Positions 1 to 11,733 of a DNA stretch of 64,000 bases are shown piece by piece. This DNA is from Ectocarpus siliculosus (taxonomy: Eukaryota; Sar; Phaeophyceae; Ectocarpales; Ectocarpaceae), in assembly GCA_000310025.1 (NCBI GenBank), contig FN649746.1:1249924-1313923 (forward strand), in the 5' to 3' direction. Made by a program: the position numbers and the translations under genes. Below the pieces are notes generated by a model that worked only from the letters and a program-made list of their open reading frames with translations, made no database searches and had not been told where the DNA came from. How positions within the stretch are numbered: the stretch's first letter is position 1; each line of letters opens with the position of its first letter.

Positions 1-400
1 CCCCCCTTTTTTCCCCCCCCCTTTCCCAAAACCCCAATGGGGGAATGCGGGTCAACCCTCCCCCCGGGGGGGAAGGGCCCGGGGGGTTCCAACACGTTGT
101 GGGAGGGTTAGGTAAAGGAGGGACCCCTAAAAAACTCGTTGGGTCCCACAAATGGGGCCCCCTTTTTTGGGCCCTGGGGGCCCCCCGGAAAGTTGGGGGG
201 GAAAGAAAGGTTTGGGGTGAAATGTGGGGGGGGGTGTGGGGGGGGGGGGTTCCCCTTTTCCTCCCTTCCCCCCCAATTTTTTTTTGGGCCCCTGGCCCCC
301 CCGCTTTTTGTAGGAGAGGGAAAAATTTTCCTCCCCAAAGGGGGGGCCCCCCCCGGGGGGAACCCCGGGGGGGGGGGGGGGGGGGTACTCGTGTATATGC
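1..400. repeat. G/C homopolymer-rich low-complexity stretch
   Basis: Most of this stretch consists of runs of 4 to 18 identical bases, mainly C, T and G. The overlapping open frames on both strands are artefacts of poly-Pro and poly-Gly composition. It could be a degenerate poly(C)-type retroelement tail or a poor-quality sequence end. I see no gene in it. Confidence 0.6.
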
Positions 401-500
401 ATACCTAGTTCGTTAGAGCATTGACCTCGCATCTCTACAGTGTCGGGACGGAGCGATACACCGGGTTTTTGCCGGCCCAGGCTCCGTTTCATCGTCTTTT
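365..500 (-). repeat. SINE-like poly(G)/poly(C)-capped repeat copy
   Basis: A G-run is followed by GTACTCGTG, then a tRNA-D-arm-like stretch (GTTAGAGCATTGACC), then a CGGGACGGAGC-like core. The same order occurs at 36980-37150 and, in opposite orientation, at 40590-40752. Read on the minus strand the copy ends in GAGTAC followed by poly(C), the same end as the LINE fragments in this window. It is short and non-coding. Confidence 0.55.
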
Positions 501-1194
501 TGTGCGTTCTGTGCCGACCAGATATGCCATGGGTTGATTTCGGGGAGGGGGGGGGGGTCGTGTCCTGGCGCCAGGGGTGGGTGGGGCTATGAAAGAATAC
601 AGAGGGGAAGATTGGTAGACGACGGCGCTGGGGACACGGTACGGGATATGGTACGGAACACCAATCCGGGAGTCTTCTTCCGATTGTGCCCGCTTGGTTA
701 CATCGCGTGATTCCTGACCCCACAGACGGGGAGTAGTCGGCACTTTGACGAGAAAGACAGAAGTAACTTCTGACTGTCGTTCACAGTTATTTCCACTTGG
801 TGCTATGCTTGGGCTTGGCATATGACGTAAAAATGGCCGAGTGATCGCACCGTCCCTGTATTCAGACTTTCATAGCTCGAATGCTCAACGACCGAGGAGG
901 CACCACATCGAAGAGAGTGGTTTGGGGACAATCTGAGAGCTTTGCTTAGACGTACTGGACGGGCTTCGGAGGAGGTTGATGAGCTTCCTGCAAGCGACTG
1001 CCGTTGCCACACTACATGGGGGCATGACTCTTAATTGTCCACGAACAAGGAAGAAATGGCTACACCAAGTGTTGCACCTGCGTTCCCCTCTCTCCCGGCA
1101 ACGCTGCTTGTGGCAACTGCATTGTTGGTGCCGTTCCCTTGTTGAGGGTGAGAGGCTCAAATGAACACCACGTTTGTTTGTTTTATGTGTTTCT

Positions 1195-1436
1195 CCGCCT
1201 GCACTGGGGCATAGGAAGTGGGTTGAAAAGGCGATAAGTGATATCGATAGGATAGATAGACTAGGGAACACATTTTTGACCCACCTTTGGCAAAGTAGGA
1301 AGGAACGATTGGCCATTTTTGATCGATCCTGTGGGAACAATGCTCCGTCCTCTTGAGGACGCGTGGTCAATGGTCTAATCGCTAAGGCATGTAACACATG
1401 AGCACGCTCCTCCCCCCCGCCTACCCCCCCCCCTTT
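1195..1436 (+). mobile_element. 3' fragment of a poly(C)-tailed non-LTR retrotransposon
   Basis: This is a 5'-truncated copy of the element family seen more completely at 8897-9433 and, on the minus strand, at 37505-38115. Its decayed frame still reads RKWVEKAISDIDRIDRLG and then LWQSRKERL, as in those copies. It ends in a segment resembling GGTCAATGGTCTAA, CATGAGCAC and C-runs up to 1433. The copy sits directly upstream of a PsbP exon, and its C-tract is part of the pyrimidine tract before that exon's acceptor. Confidence 0.75.
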
Positions 1437-1455
1437 TTGTTTTGTTTCTGTCCAG

Positions 1456-4400
1456 GAACTACCCGAAAGGGTGGATCGTCCAGAGGCCCAACACAGACAC
1501 TAACAAGGAAGCCGGGACGGTTTCAACGGGGGACTACGGCAGGTGAACGAACCGCAGCTAAAGAGCGAAACAAATGAAAGACAATACAACAGTAGTTGTG
1601 TAAGAAACGAATGAAACTATGAACGGCATAGCACTGCGGTTATGTAAGAAACGAGCGAAACAATGAACGGCAATGCAACAGCAGTTATGTAAGAAACGAG
1701 CAAAACAATCAAAGACAATAGAACAGCAGTTATGTAAGAAACGCACGAAACAATGCACGTCAACCGACACAACAGTTGTGTACGTGCAGTTTCTGTATGC
1801 ACTGTATCATGGACTGAGTAGAATGGAACGCACACCAAACCACAAAGAAGCTGTTATTGTTTTTCCACGGACGTTCACCTCGGACCAAGGTGAAAAGGAA
1901 GATAAAATCGTGAGAAAACTGTGCATGGTACCACATGGTTGGTGGTTTCTCTTTCGTTTTTCGCGACTTGTATAACGCTGCTCCCCTTCAGTGGCGGCCA
2001 CGATTTTCGTGTCCGTCGGGACGACTTTAGAGGCACATGCCCACTTGAAGTAGGAAACGTTAACGTTAGGTTACTTCGAGCGCGACTCTTTTTTCTTTTT
2101 ATCGTCCATGTCGGCAGGGGGGACTCGGCAGGGCTGTTCGTAGCGCCCAAGTCGCTCATCGGAGGGTCCAGCCTTTCCAGCAAGGACACAATGGAGGGGG
2201 TCCTCAAGAAGGCTCTATCGCAAAAGGTGATGTATGTACAAGTGATTCCTCCGGAGTGGGCTAATGAGAGCACAGCAGTGTCATCAAGGGGTGATCATGC
2301 AAGATGAGAGTGAATGCAGGCAGCAGGACCGATTCACAAGCTCAGCAGCTCATACAGCTGACGGGTTTTTGACTCGAACAGCCCAGCGAACCTCAACAAA
2401 CCAAAAAGAAAAAATGTACTACTTGTAACAGTGTGCATAAAAGTTTTTTTTTTGTCTATATATTCACTGTCGCAACGATTCGTGTGTCACGAGCCAACGC
2501 TGTGCTGGCTTTGCTCTCGAGGTGTATCGTTGTTGTGCCGACGCCTGCGATCGCCGTCCGGGTTGTTGTTGGTGCTGAGAGAGTGCAAAGGGCTCACTTC
2601 TGACTGCTTTTTTCGGGATGTCGCCACCTTTCCTCGCGTCCTTCTTCCAACAGGGCGAGAACCAGTTCCAAAGCTTCAAGCTGAAGAGCGTTAAGGACGG
2701 CGAGACAGAGTGAGTAACCTAACTCTAAACGTTTTGCACGCCTTTCCATGAACCAAAGTACAGCTGGTTGGGCAAACCAAACAAAATACTTGAGTAAATC
2801 TTTACCTTCGATATTTATGTCCAGTATACAATTTATTCGCGTCCAGAAGGGCGGCGGCAGAAGAGATGCCGTGTCGTGAAAGTAAAGAGGGGCGGCTTGT
2901 TGAAGCCTCATCTATTTTGGTTGTGGTAACCACCCCTTTTGTCGTGGGGATACCTCGATTCGAAAATCAACCCAGAAGGGGGGGGGGGGTGTACTCATGC
3001 AAAGTATTCCTACAATGCCGGAACGGAGCGATATGTCGTGAGGGTGTGAGGGCGATATCGTGTGCCACTTGCGATACCGTGGACCCTTGGGTTATCCTTG
3101 CCCTAGCCCTCTTTTGGACCCCACATTAATATCAAGTCTGCAACTCCATGTTTCCCCCGTCCGAAACAGTCATTTCTTACCTATCAACCACCCCTTATCC
3201 TAACCCCCTCCTGGCCGAACGTGCTTTGATGCTTTGCTTGCCTTCTTTGAAATACTGGGAACAGCTTCAACGGAAACAAGTACTACATTGCGGACTTCCA
3301 GTATGAGCTGCTCACGGGGGCTGGCTTCACTGTGGAGAGGAAGGGGGTGGCATCCGTCACCCAGGTGCGTGTACGACTGACGTATCGTTGTTGACACTAA
3401 TTGTTCCGGCAGACACTCACCAAGCTAGATCGTGACTTGAATGGCGGCTCGGTTACGTTTTTCTCCAGACGTGTACCCCTGTTGTTGTCGTTGTTGGTGT
3501 TGTGGACGTTCACCAAGTCTAGATGGGTGCAGTAGTCTTGGCGAGGATATTAAGCTCGGTTTTAATAGGGGGTACGGGGTTGGGTTGGGGATAGGGGTAC
3601 GAAACCCCCCTCTCTATCTCATAGTTCAATATTGAAAACCTGGCGAAGGCGGTCAGATGGGTGACTGTCACACGGACGGTCTGTTGTTGTTACTGCTGTC
3701 GTGGTCGCTGTCGGCATGGTAGACATGGACTAGCCCAAACGATGACTTCAGGTCATGGTTCCGTGGCTGCTGTTAGGAAAGTGTGTTTATCTCTCTCTGT
3801 ACTCTGTACGTCCTCGTCGTGTTGAAAATGGCGCTGCAACTGGACAGCGTCGGCACGAAAACACGGTCCTCTTAGAATTGAACACTGCACAACTCTTTTA
3901 AAACCCAAATAGCATTTGCCCGGGCGCGGCGCTCGCTTTATTTTTGGTCGATTTTGTGCTAATTATCCGAAAACGCCTCCCAAGCCAACCGACCTCGCCC
4001 GAACCCAGCCAACTGAAGGTGTGCACCCTGGGCTGCTGCTTTAGAGAAAAGTATGCAAGTACAAGAAAACCGGTTCAAAATATAACCACACTCGAGGGGG
4101 AGTCTTGACACTGCTTGGGACAATAACTGGCCGGATACTAGGTATATTTGAGTGCAATTTAGCAAGTGTGACCCCGTCTGATACCTCAGATATATACACC
4201 CCGACAGGCCTGTAGACTGGCGCCGGAATGGATGGGACGAACACACACGCACTTCTGTCTTCAATCCGGAGAGTAGCATAGACTCCCCTATGATGACACC
4301 CCCTCACAGGTCCCAGATCATGGCCTTTAAAGCATTTTGTGTTTTCATCTGCACTGAGCTGGCGTCTTTTCATTGGTCAGCCGGTTTGCGCGGTCGATGC

Positions 4401-4608
4401 TAACAAGAAAAAAAAAAACACACACACACACACCGAATAAATGTGTGCATGCTCGCGCTTTGCGCCCGATCGATTGCCGCGTTGACAGATCGGCAACAGC
4501 GTGAACGCGGTGGTGGGTGCGACGACGGCAAACCGCGCAAAGACGGTCAAACCGCAGCTGCAGGAGATCGCTAGGAGCTTCCGCGTCTACGAGGGAAAAT
4601 TCGACTGA
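1456..4608 (+). CDS. PsbP-domain protein, 5' end missing
   Basis: Five exons join in phase: 1456-1542, 2118-2226, 2654-2709, 3265-3364 and 4489-4608 (TGA). They give about 156 residues. The product reads NYPKGWIV, then NKEAGTVSTGDYG, DSAGLFVAPKSL, KYYIADFQYEL, ERKGVASVT, NAVVGATT and finally LQEIARSFRVYE. This order of an N-terminal GW strand, a central Y-rich sheet and a C-terminal helix ending SFRVY is typical of the PsbP/PPD family. Those proteins bind the lumenal face of photosystem II or assist photosystem assembly. All borders are GT/AG and phases agree throughout. The first exon, which should carry the bipartite plastid targeting peptide, was not found. A hydrophobic frame from ATG 1056 has a suitable look but contains an in-frame TGA before its donor. 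I cannot say whether this is PsbP itself or a PsbP-like paralogue; a paralogue is more likely given the short N-terminus. Confidence 0.85.
1565..1760. repeat. 45-bp tandem repeat, about 4.3 copies
   Basis: The core TATGTAAGAAACGAGC recurs with starts near 1601, 1645, 1690 and 1735, so the period is 44-45 bases. Because the period is a multiple of three, both strands stay open for a while and yield a repetitive 15-residue pseudo-peptide on the minus strand. It lies in the intron between the first two recovered PsbP-like exons. Confidence 0.8.
2978..3070 (-). repeat. Fragment of the poly(C)-ended SINE-like repeat
   Basis: A run of about 12 G is followed by TGTACTCATGC and then by GCCGGAACGGAGCGATA, matching the order in the copies at 365-500 and 36980-37150. 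It is inserted in the PsbP-like intron 2710-3264. The middle tRNA-like part is largely lost. Confidence 0.5.
4300..4445 (+). repeat. Dispersed ~130-bp repeat with CCAAT-type core and (CA)n end
   Basis: The stretch from the GGTCCCAGATCATGG region through GGCGTCTTTTCATTGGTCAG to an A-rich/(CA)n end closely matches 45850-45985, and is related to two pieces within 49495-49760. Here it lies in the last PsbP-like intron, about 45 bases before the acceptor of the terminal exon. It has no coding capacity and looks like a short non-autonomous element with a simple-repeat tail. Confidence 0.65.
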
Positions 4609-7600
4609 TTATAGGTTGATTGGGAGATTTCGATGAGACGATCCGAGCAATACTTCAAAGGAGAAATAGGGTGATGATGTTGGCCTTTTAGGATAGAGCT
4701 TACAGTTCCAATATTCAATAGCCCTTGAACAACCGTACGTTTTTTTCGGCGGCTGTTCGAAGGATGAAAACTAGAACGCTTTGGCTTGTTGCTCTTGTAG
4801 GAGTTTTGGGACTGCTGGTGGTACTTTTAGTACCGCTCGAACTTACGGTAGGACAAGAGGAGAAGGAGCCCTAGAGAGGGCGGTTCCTAGCACAGAGGCA
4901 TTTGTCGATTTGTGTAGATTAGACGCGAGCTCGACACGGGGGGAAGTACCGCTGACTCTAGACACTTAGTGCCGGTTTACGGGTTTATTGCTCTGCTATG
5001 TCTTGCTGGTCTTAGCTGTTGCTCTTGTCGATTACTTCGAGTATTTGATAGAAGCAGTGATTTTGTCTTTGGCTCGTCGCGGCCAACCACCATTTTTGGC
5101 ATTTTGACGTTTATCAAACGTTCGTTTTCGGGAAGATACGTGCTCTCCAAAGAAAGGTTGGAATGCGGTGGCTAGCAGAGTGACAAATACCGGGCGGCAC
5201 GACAGAGAAATGGCTACAGACAATCGCTGGGAGCAACGCTGTTGAGAATTCGCGGGACGATCTTAAGTCCCTTAGACTACATAGCGAGGAGTGCACGGAG
5301 GTATAGTGGAGTCAAGATGAGAGCGTTAAAACGACAGACTGCCAGCACGACTATGGACGTTGGGAAAAAGAGAAGAAAAAAATCTATGTCGCGGAGAGAA
5401 CGGGGAGGTGCGTCTTGCGGATGCATACGTCAACACTTTCTCCCCCCTTGGGATATACCTTTGGCCATGCGTGTGGGATCAGCGAATGGATGTGGGCTCA
5501 CACCTGTAAACTGAACTGTTCGGTGTTTGCCCCAGAATGCGTACCGATGTGAGTGTGCGAACGATACGCCTGGAGCATCATGCATTTGCGACTAAAGGAC
5601 AAAGATAAACGGCAGCCACATCAGCTGTTGGACTGAATTGATTGGTCTTGCAGCTGTGATACGTGATACACCTTGGTACTCCTCCTATGGTATGCGGTTG
5701 GTAGCCCTTCCTGTGTTGGAGTGAAATGAAATACCACTGGCTAAGAGGAAAGTGTTTACTATTGGGGTTAAAAGACGCCTGCTGGAGACGGGATATACAG
5801 TAGTTGACTCTACCTTGAGGAATAACACACCGGCTGCTGCTGAAAACGCGCCAGTTCAGCAGTTGTAGCAGCAGTCGTTCCTGTTCAACGGCCGAACAGG
5901 AACAAAATACAATTCCACCGCCTTTCGTCATGCCGCGCCCAATCGCGTGTCCATTCCATGTCCATGCTGCAGGCAGCAGGAAGGAGGCAGGGGAACCGGG
6001 GAGAGAGGCCCGCCGAAAGCGCCCTAGGAAGTGCAACTCATACTGCGGAGGGAAAATGCCTAATTGGCGAGATGAGATCGCCAATATGTCACCGGCTGAG
6101 GTAAAACATCACCTACAAGCAGGAAGAAGTTGAGCCGCACATGCCCAGCAGTCAGTCTTGGCTTCGCACAGCCTTGGGTCCATGGGAGCTGCCGCTGTAA
6201 CATGAGTAGGCGATAGCTTCCCGGGCTCCAAGGGAGGTTTCAACTTCAAATACTTTGTATTGCCCTTAAGTTTGTCTCCAACGTTGTGTCCACTACATAG
6301 AGAAACACGCTCAGTGCACACAAGAATGCGCCCATGGTGGACCGCTCGGCCAAATTTTGAACGCATAGACTATTGCTGTTTGGGTTGTCCCGCGCGCCAT
6401 CCTAACTCACTACTCCGTACAAACACATGCAGATGGCCTTGCGTAGGGCAAGCTGCCCCACAAGGATTCCTCCATCCCCTTTGTAGTACGGCTCGTTGAG
6501 CAGAAATTCAAGTATTCACGAATTGTTGCTGCAACAAAACGAGCGGAGAGAGTGGAGCGACGCAGAGACATGCAAGAGACTACGACTGACTCCGAGAGAG
6601 AGAGAGAGAGAGAGGGCAGAGAGAGAGAGGGCCGTAGAGACTACCTTTTCGGATGTGTATCTGTGTGCTAGAAGCCGCAGTTGGTTCAGGCCGTCTTATT
6701 CGAATCGAGGGACCACCCGGTTTTTCTTTCGGGTCGAAAGCTGCGATAATTGGCGAATTGTTAGCATAAATGTACGGCACTACAGTATCCAATACAGGAA
6801 TAGTATCGTTGGATTTGAGACGCTAAATTTACGGCCATGCCTACTCTTTGAAACGAACTGTTGTCACGAGAGCATGGCGCGGTTTCAAACCTATCTCCAG
6901 TCCATAGCGGACGACTCACTTTTCAATAGCTCGCCCGCCATGCATGGGACGTGTCGCTTGCGAGTCGTTCTGCAACCGGTGGTTGTCGGAGTCCAGAAGA
7001 AGAGTGTTTAGCGATGCTATCTTTGTGGGTGAATCCTTCAGACAATCTCTCCGCAGAGAAGCGGCACATGCATCGATTTTACGCGCCGTAATTGGATAAA
7101 GCCCCTCGTTTCATGAACGTCGCGAAACCAAAGTGCATCAAATTTGTTATTAGATCCTCTTCCTGATGATGCCATTGGAGCGTGTGCGAGCCCCGCAGTC
7201 GCAATGGTATCTGTGGCTAGAATACAATTGGCTAAAATTCAATTGCTGAAGAACCAAAATTTCAGGAAAGTCGTGGAGTTCGAGCAACCTTTTGAGGCGT
7301 GCCCCTAGCAGATAAGATGGTTGCCAGAAAAGTGTACAACGAAATCTACCTGCCCTGTATCGGCTCCTTTGCCTAGAAAACACACGCGACGCTGTGGCTA
7401 CTAATGCCGCAAACGACGGGCGTTCCGACAAGACTGAACATGCATCTCTATCCGAGGCCAAAAAGCTACGACGCTTCGTCATTGTGAAGCCGTGATGTAA
7501 TATGAGAGGAACATGTGTGCTCAGCGACACGGGGGAGTTGATCCAACCGCGTAAGGCCTACTGAAAGGCGACGGCCTTTTCGTGATACTTGGGTACGACA

Positions 7601-8530
7601 TCCGGCCTGGGAAATATATGTGTGTAGGGATATGCTCTCGGGGGTTCAAGTGCGGGCCCCCTCGAGGGAGAGCACGCATATGTGTTCAGGTGATTCTCTA
7701 TCTTGGTCTGTTTGTTTACTGGAGGGAGTACGCTGTTTTTTTCTGTCATCATCGTTTGGTCCTGGGATAACATGGTCCCCATACTTGACTTCTAGCCTCT
7801 GCGGAAAGGCGCCGGGGTGCACTAACAGCCTTTCACCGTGGCCGGCACTAGAAAAATTGCCCAGGTTCAGAGCAACCAAACGCTGATGATGATCATCTGA
7901 TTTTGGGCTAATACCCGTCAATCCTGTCGACAACGAAGTCTTGGGCTTGGGGGAGCGTGTGTGGTGAAGAAACAAGTCCTCACCCGTCCACGCGTGTCTT
8001 AGCTGTGCTGCTTCTGCCGTTCAAAACAAGATCACGGGGTGAAAATTCGTTGACCCTCGGCCATGAGCATAGCCCGGCGATGTTACGGGGAATGTGTCTG
8101 CAGAGTGCGCGTGTACGTTGTTTGTCCCAATTGGGCGAATAGAGAACCAGTGTATCATGACCTTATCTGCGTTCGGCCGAAAGGGCGATTAACGAGAACG
8201 AAAGTGCTCTGTCAGGCCGTTCTGGTTCGAAGGACGTTTTGTTTTCGGGCAAGATTTCAATCACAGGCACGATCGATTAGTTCATCTTTTCTCACGACCG
8301 ACGCCAAGCAGACCCTTGTTAATCGTTTTTTTTCAAGCCGTGAATGAGTTCGTCATTGAGAAGCACGGCTTGAATCTCCACGACTTGTAATGATATGAGC
8401 GAATGGTCTATTATTTCCCAATCTGCCAGAAAATATACCACAAACATCTGCGTACCACTGCGGGACATGCGTACGGCTCATAACCCTGATGCCGCCTTTG
8501 CCTCACATCTGTTGCGTTCGAAAACAACCT
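4609..8530. other. Gene-poor interval, no supported gene
   Basis: Several frames of 60-170 codons occur on both strands, but none has recognisable family motifs, consistent exon borders or biased codon use. A 67-codon plus-strand frame at 5930-6133 carries a Cys/Lys/Arg-rich segment (RKRPRKCNSYCGGK) and a 171-codon frame lies at 6496-7011. I cannot support either as a gene. A short GA microsatellite is at about 6595-6631. The interval may include the promoter and 5' exons of the EF-hand gene. Confidence 0.5.
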
Positions 8531-8539
8531 CCCCCCAAA

Positions 8540-8681
8540 GATTCGAGAACGAAATCGAGCTGTGTATCGCGTCGAGGTGGGGCAACCAGGCATCAAGTGG
8601 CGGATGTTCCAAGAGCGGTGCCGGAAAGAGCAGCGCGAGCTCGCCCGCCTAGAGAAGAAATCCGGCGAGATACCGAAAGAG
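8540..8681 (+). CDS. Candidate early exon of the EF-hand gene (charged helix)
   Basis: The frame reads AVYRVEVGQPGIKWRMFQE, then CRKEQRELARLEKKSGEI, ending in GAG followed by a strong donor GTAAGC (exon end 8681, phase 0). The peptide is highly charged and predicted helical or coiled-coil, unlike the random frames around it. The 3' acceptor is uncertain; the AG after the C-run near 8540 is one choice. It lies upstream of the EF-hand exons on the same strand, but an exon must be missing between them: the next sure exon (11734) needs a phase-2 donor, and the first half of EF module A is absent. It could also belong to a separate gene. Confidence 0.45.
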
Positions 8682-8896
8682 GTAAGCCGTGGTCCCTTCG
8701 TACTTAGGTGTGTGACTCCTTACGCCGGCCTTCATACACCGGGATTGTTTAGGGTTCAGTGTCGTACCAGGGAGGGCCGTAGGATGGGCAGGAGGTGCCT
8801 TGAAACGCACCAACAGCAGCCTCTAAGCGTGCAAAAGTCTTCGTTTGTCTTTACTCGCCGATAGCGTTTGTTACCACCATGTTTGTCCTAAGGAAG

Positions 8897-9433
8897 GCAT
8901 GGATTGTCTCGCCTGAAAGAAGGAATAGGGTTCAAGGAGTACCTACATGGGCCAATGGATGCAGGGACAAAGCTGAAGGTCAAATGTAGGACCGGGGACA
9001 TTGGGCTTCAAGAACGTAGACGAAGGTTTAGGAAGGTAGACGATGAAGACGGCAAGTTCAAATGTGCGGCTCCAAGAGCGGAGACCGTGTTCATGTAGTT
9101 GCGGAATCTCGGTTGTCCAAAGGAGAGAGGAGTATACATGATTGTGATCTGATCGGAAAGTAGAAGGAGGATACAGGGAGATGTTTTAAAAGTTTGGAAT
9201 AGCCACGGTATCTGTACTGGGGCATAGGAAGTGGGTTGAATAGGCGGAAGTGATATCCATGGGATAGATAGGCTAGGGAAGACATTTTTTTGTCACGTTT
9301 GGCAAAGTAGAAAGGAACGATTGGCCATCAGTGATTGGTCCTGTGGGAACAATGCTCCGTCCTCTCGAGCACGCGTGGCCAATGGTCGAACCGCTAAGGC
9401 ATGCAAAACATAAAAGTATGCCCCCCCCCCCCA
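8897..9433 (+). mobile_element. Decayed 3' end of a poly(C)-tailed LINE
   Basis: The frame LKEGIGFKEYLHGPMDAG, then KVKCRTGDIGLQERRRR, matches the C-terminal part of the reverse-transcriptase ORF found in better shape at 37505-38115 (minus). Frames are broken by stops and indels after that point. The copy ends in the family 3' motif (GTGGCCAATGGTCGAACCGC, AAGGCATGCAAAAC) and then about 13 C. The 5' part of the element is missing, as is usual for LINE insertions. It lies before the first sure EF-hand exon. Confidence 0.75.
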
Positions 9434-10248
9434 GCACACACAACTAATAACCACCCCCAAACAGGCGTCTTTTCGATGGCACCCTTCTTGTTTTTACATA
9501 GTTTCCGGCGATGGTTTTGCTCTGGGATTCACAACCCGAAATATGGCTTGCTTTTTTTCAGCTGGGACAACCTGGTACATGTAAGACTACCGCATGTCTC
9601 GCAACCGCACTCACATTCATGCGGTAGTACTGGATGCCGTATTTCGCGTAGTCAAGAATGGAGTCAATTTATCCCGATTTTTCATCCTACAACTGTGAAG
9701 GGCATGTGGCATGTTCACCTGTTTCCTACCCATGCATGCATGTACATGAACTTACAATACCATCCCTTACACGTTTCGTCGCATGCGCAACCCGTGTCAA
9801 CTGGCTCCCTTCCTCGTGGCACCCAACCGATCCCTGACACGAGCAGCCATCGCACGTCGTCAACACGGTCCTCAAGAGGATAAGGTACATGTCCGACCGT
9901 CAAGTGAAAGAACACGGGGGTCAGGCGGGCTCGAACCTGCGCCGTATTTTTCTCCACTGGGACCAGAACAACAGGCGAGGCAGAAAGGAGTGACCGTTTA
10001 GATATCGCACCCCCAAACTGTATATATCCCTGTTTCATTATCACAAAGGGAAGCCAAACGAAGACCGGAATGGGCCGGAACACGTATCATTTACTTCTTG
10101 TGTACATTCTTTCTGCATAATATCGCATTTGTTTCTTGAGTAAGTTTTTAGGCTGACCCACGAAAGGCGATGGAAATAACCCGCTTGCTCGATTTCTTGT
10201 TATTGTTCCCTTTCGCGGAGGGATTGCGAAGGCATTCGAGGTTTTATC

Positions 10249-11189
10249 CAGTGATGTACATTACCCGCGTCAGACCCCTTTACCGACCGGTAACACACCG
10301 AAACCAGCAATCGGCTTTACCGACCGGTAATTTCCGTCCAAAGCGGGGATGAAAATCGACTGTCCCCGGGGTTTCCAGGTTGTTTTGTTCATGGTGCTGT
10401 GTGCTGCTCGGAGCGCTGGTACACCACCCCAAAACACTGTTACTTTGATGCTTTGACGCGGTGACCCCACATTGTTGGCGTTCTGGCACCTTCTTCGTGT
10501 ATTCGATATAGAGAACAATGTGGCCTAAGTAAACAGCAAGCAGTATACTGAAAAATCCTCGGTGTTGACGTGATGCTACAGTACAGCTTTTTGCCTTTCA
10601 ATTATGTATAGCAACTGGGCGTTGTGTGTTAGACATGTATGTTGTTAATTGGTGTGTGGGCGGGTGATGAGCAGGATGCAGGGAGGGCTGCTGGTACGGC
10701 TCACCCCTCGTCTACAGCTCCACATCTTGACAGCACTATCAATCAATCAATAGAAGAAAGGAAAAATCAAAATCCAAGATGAAGGCTGAATTCTTCAAAG
10801 TTTATCACGTTCCCGTACATGGCCTCTTCATCTCCTCCTCGAAGAATTACTGGATAGAAAAAGAGAAAAAATAATCTATATACGAGCCAGAGAATCCGTC
10901 AACGAGACCATCAGCAGCTTCCTCCACCACGGATGTCGGCGAAAGCGCGCTCCAAGAAGCCATGGTGGTCTTTCAGTGTGCGTGTGTCAGAGTGTAGGTG
11001 GTCTGCTACAGCTCGGGAGGGACACTGTGTGGAGAGCTGCAGCAGCTGCGCCTTTAGCAAGACAAGGGCTGAGGGGGCCCCGCAAGTGGATGGGGGGGGG
11101 GGGGCGAGGTTTACCGCAAAATTTGGACTTTACCGACCCCGCCTACCCTTTACCTTTTAATTCCCGGTAAAGGGTAATGTACATCACTG
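10249..11189. mobile_element. Non-autonomous hAT-like DNA transposon (941 bp)
   Basis: The element begins CAGTGATGTACATTACCC and ends with the exact reverse complement, giving 18-bp terminal inverted repeats. It is flanked by an 8-bp direct repeat with one mismatch: GTTTTATC at 10241-10248 and GTTTCATC at 11190-11197. The starting CAG(T/G)G and the 8-bp target duplication are the known signature of the hAT superfamily. Both subterminal regions carry repeated TTTACCG motifs in both orientations (about 10280-10330 and 11110-11170), as expected for transposase-binding sites. No transposase-like frame lies inside, so it would need an enzyme supplied from elsewhere. Confidence 0.85.
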
Positions 11190-11733
11190 GTTTCATCCCG
11201 CATGAGACTATGCTCACTCGAAGCGTGCACACGGAGCGGTGAGCTAATTAGGTAGCCAGTGAGGCTGACCATATCCAAAGTATATTCAGCCACAACCAGA
11301 GAAAAGGCTCAAAATTGAACGCAGTTCCAGTAGTATTACGACCAAGGCAATCTGTGCGCTAACCCCCCATCCTTTTTCCAAATAATATGGCCACGTTCCT
11401 ACGTTTTGGGACACAAACAAAATAACTCAAAAGTATGTTGGTGGCATGGGCGTGACGTTGAGAGGAGCAGAACACGTCGACGTCGCTTAGCAGTGCTGTG
11501 CCGACTGAATAAGTTCGTAACACCATTTGCTATTTAGAGCCAGTGCCTTCCGATTGACATCCTAAAAACATTGTTGGAAACGATGGCAAACCACCATGGT
11601 TGTTGCGTGAAAAAAATAATTCACGGCGGGAAACTACGAACGAGTATAATTTTCGTTTACTACGCGTTCCGGTTTAAAACAAAAAATGAAAATTGGACAA
11701 ACAATCATGTCTGCTCCTCGCCTACCCTACTAG

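Noticed and set aside
7470-8395. Two similar short blocks (TCGTCATTGNGAAG...TAAT...ATGAG) near 7480 and 8350
   Set aside because: The match is only about 30 bases with gaps and could be chance; no boundaries are visible.
9540-9585. Possible micro-exon after a very good acceptor (TTGCTTTTTTTCAG) reading WDNL, which could be the missing half of EF module A
   Set aside because: The downstream GT donors do not give the phase needed to join exon 11734 and keep the EF loop.
9915-10000. Possible tRNA T-arm (GCAGGTTCGAGCCCGCC on the minus strand)
   Set aside because: The stem has two mismatches out of five and no acceptor or anticodon arm could be folded around it.
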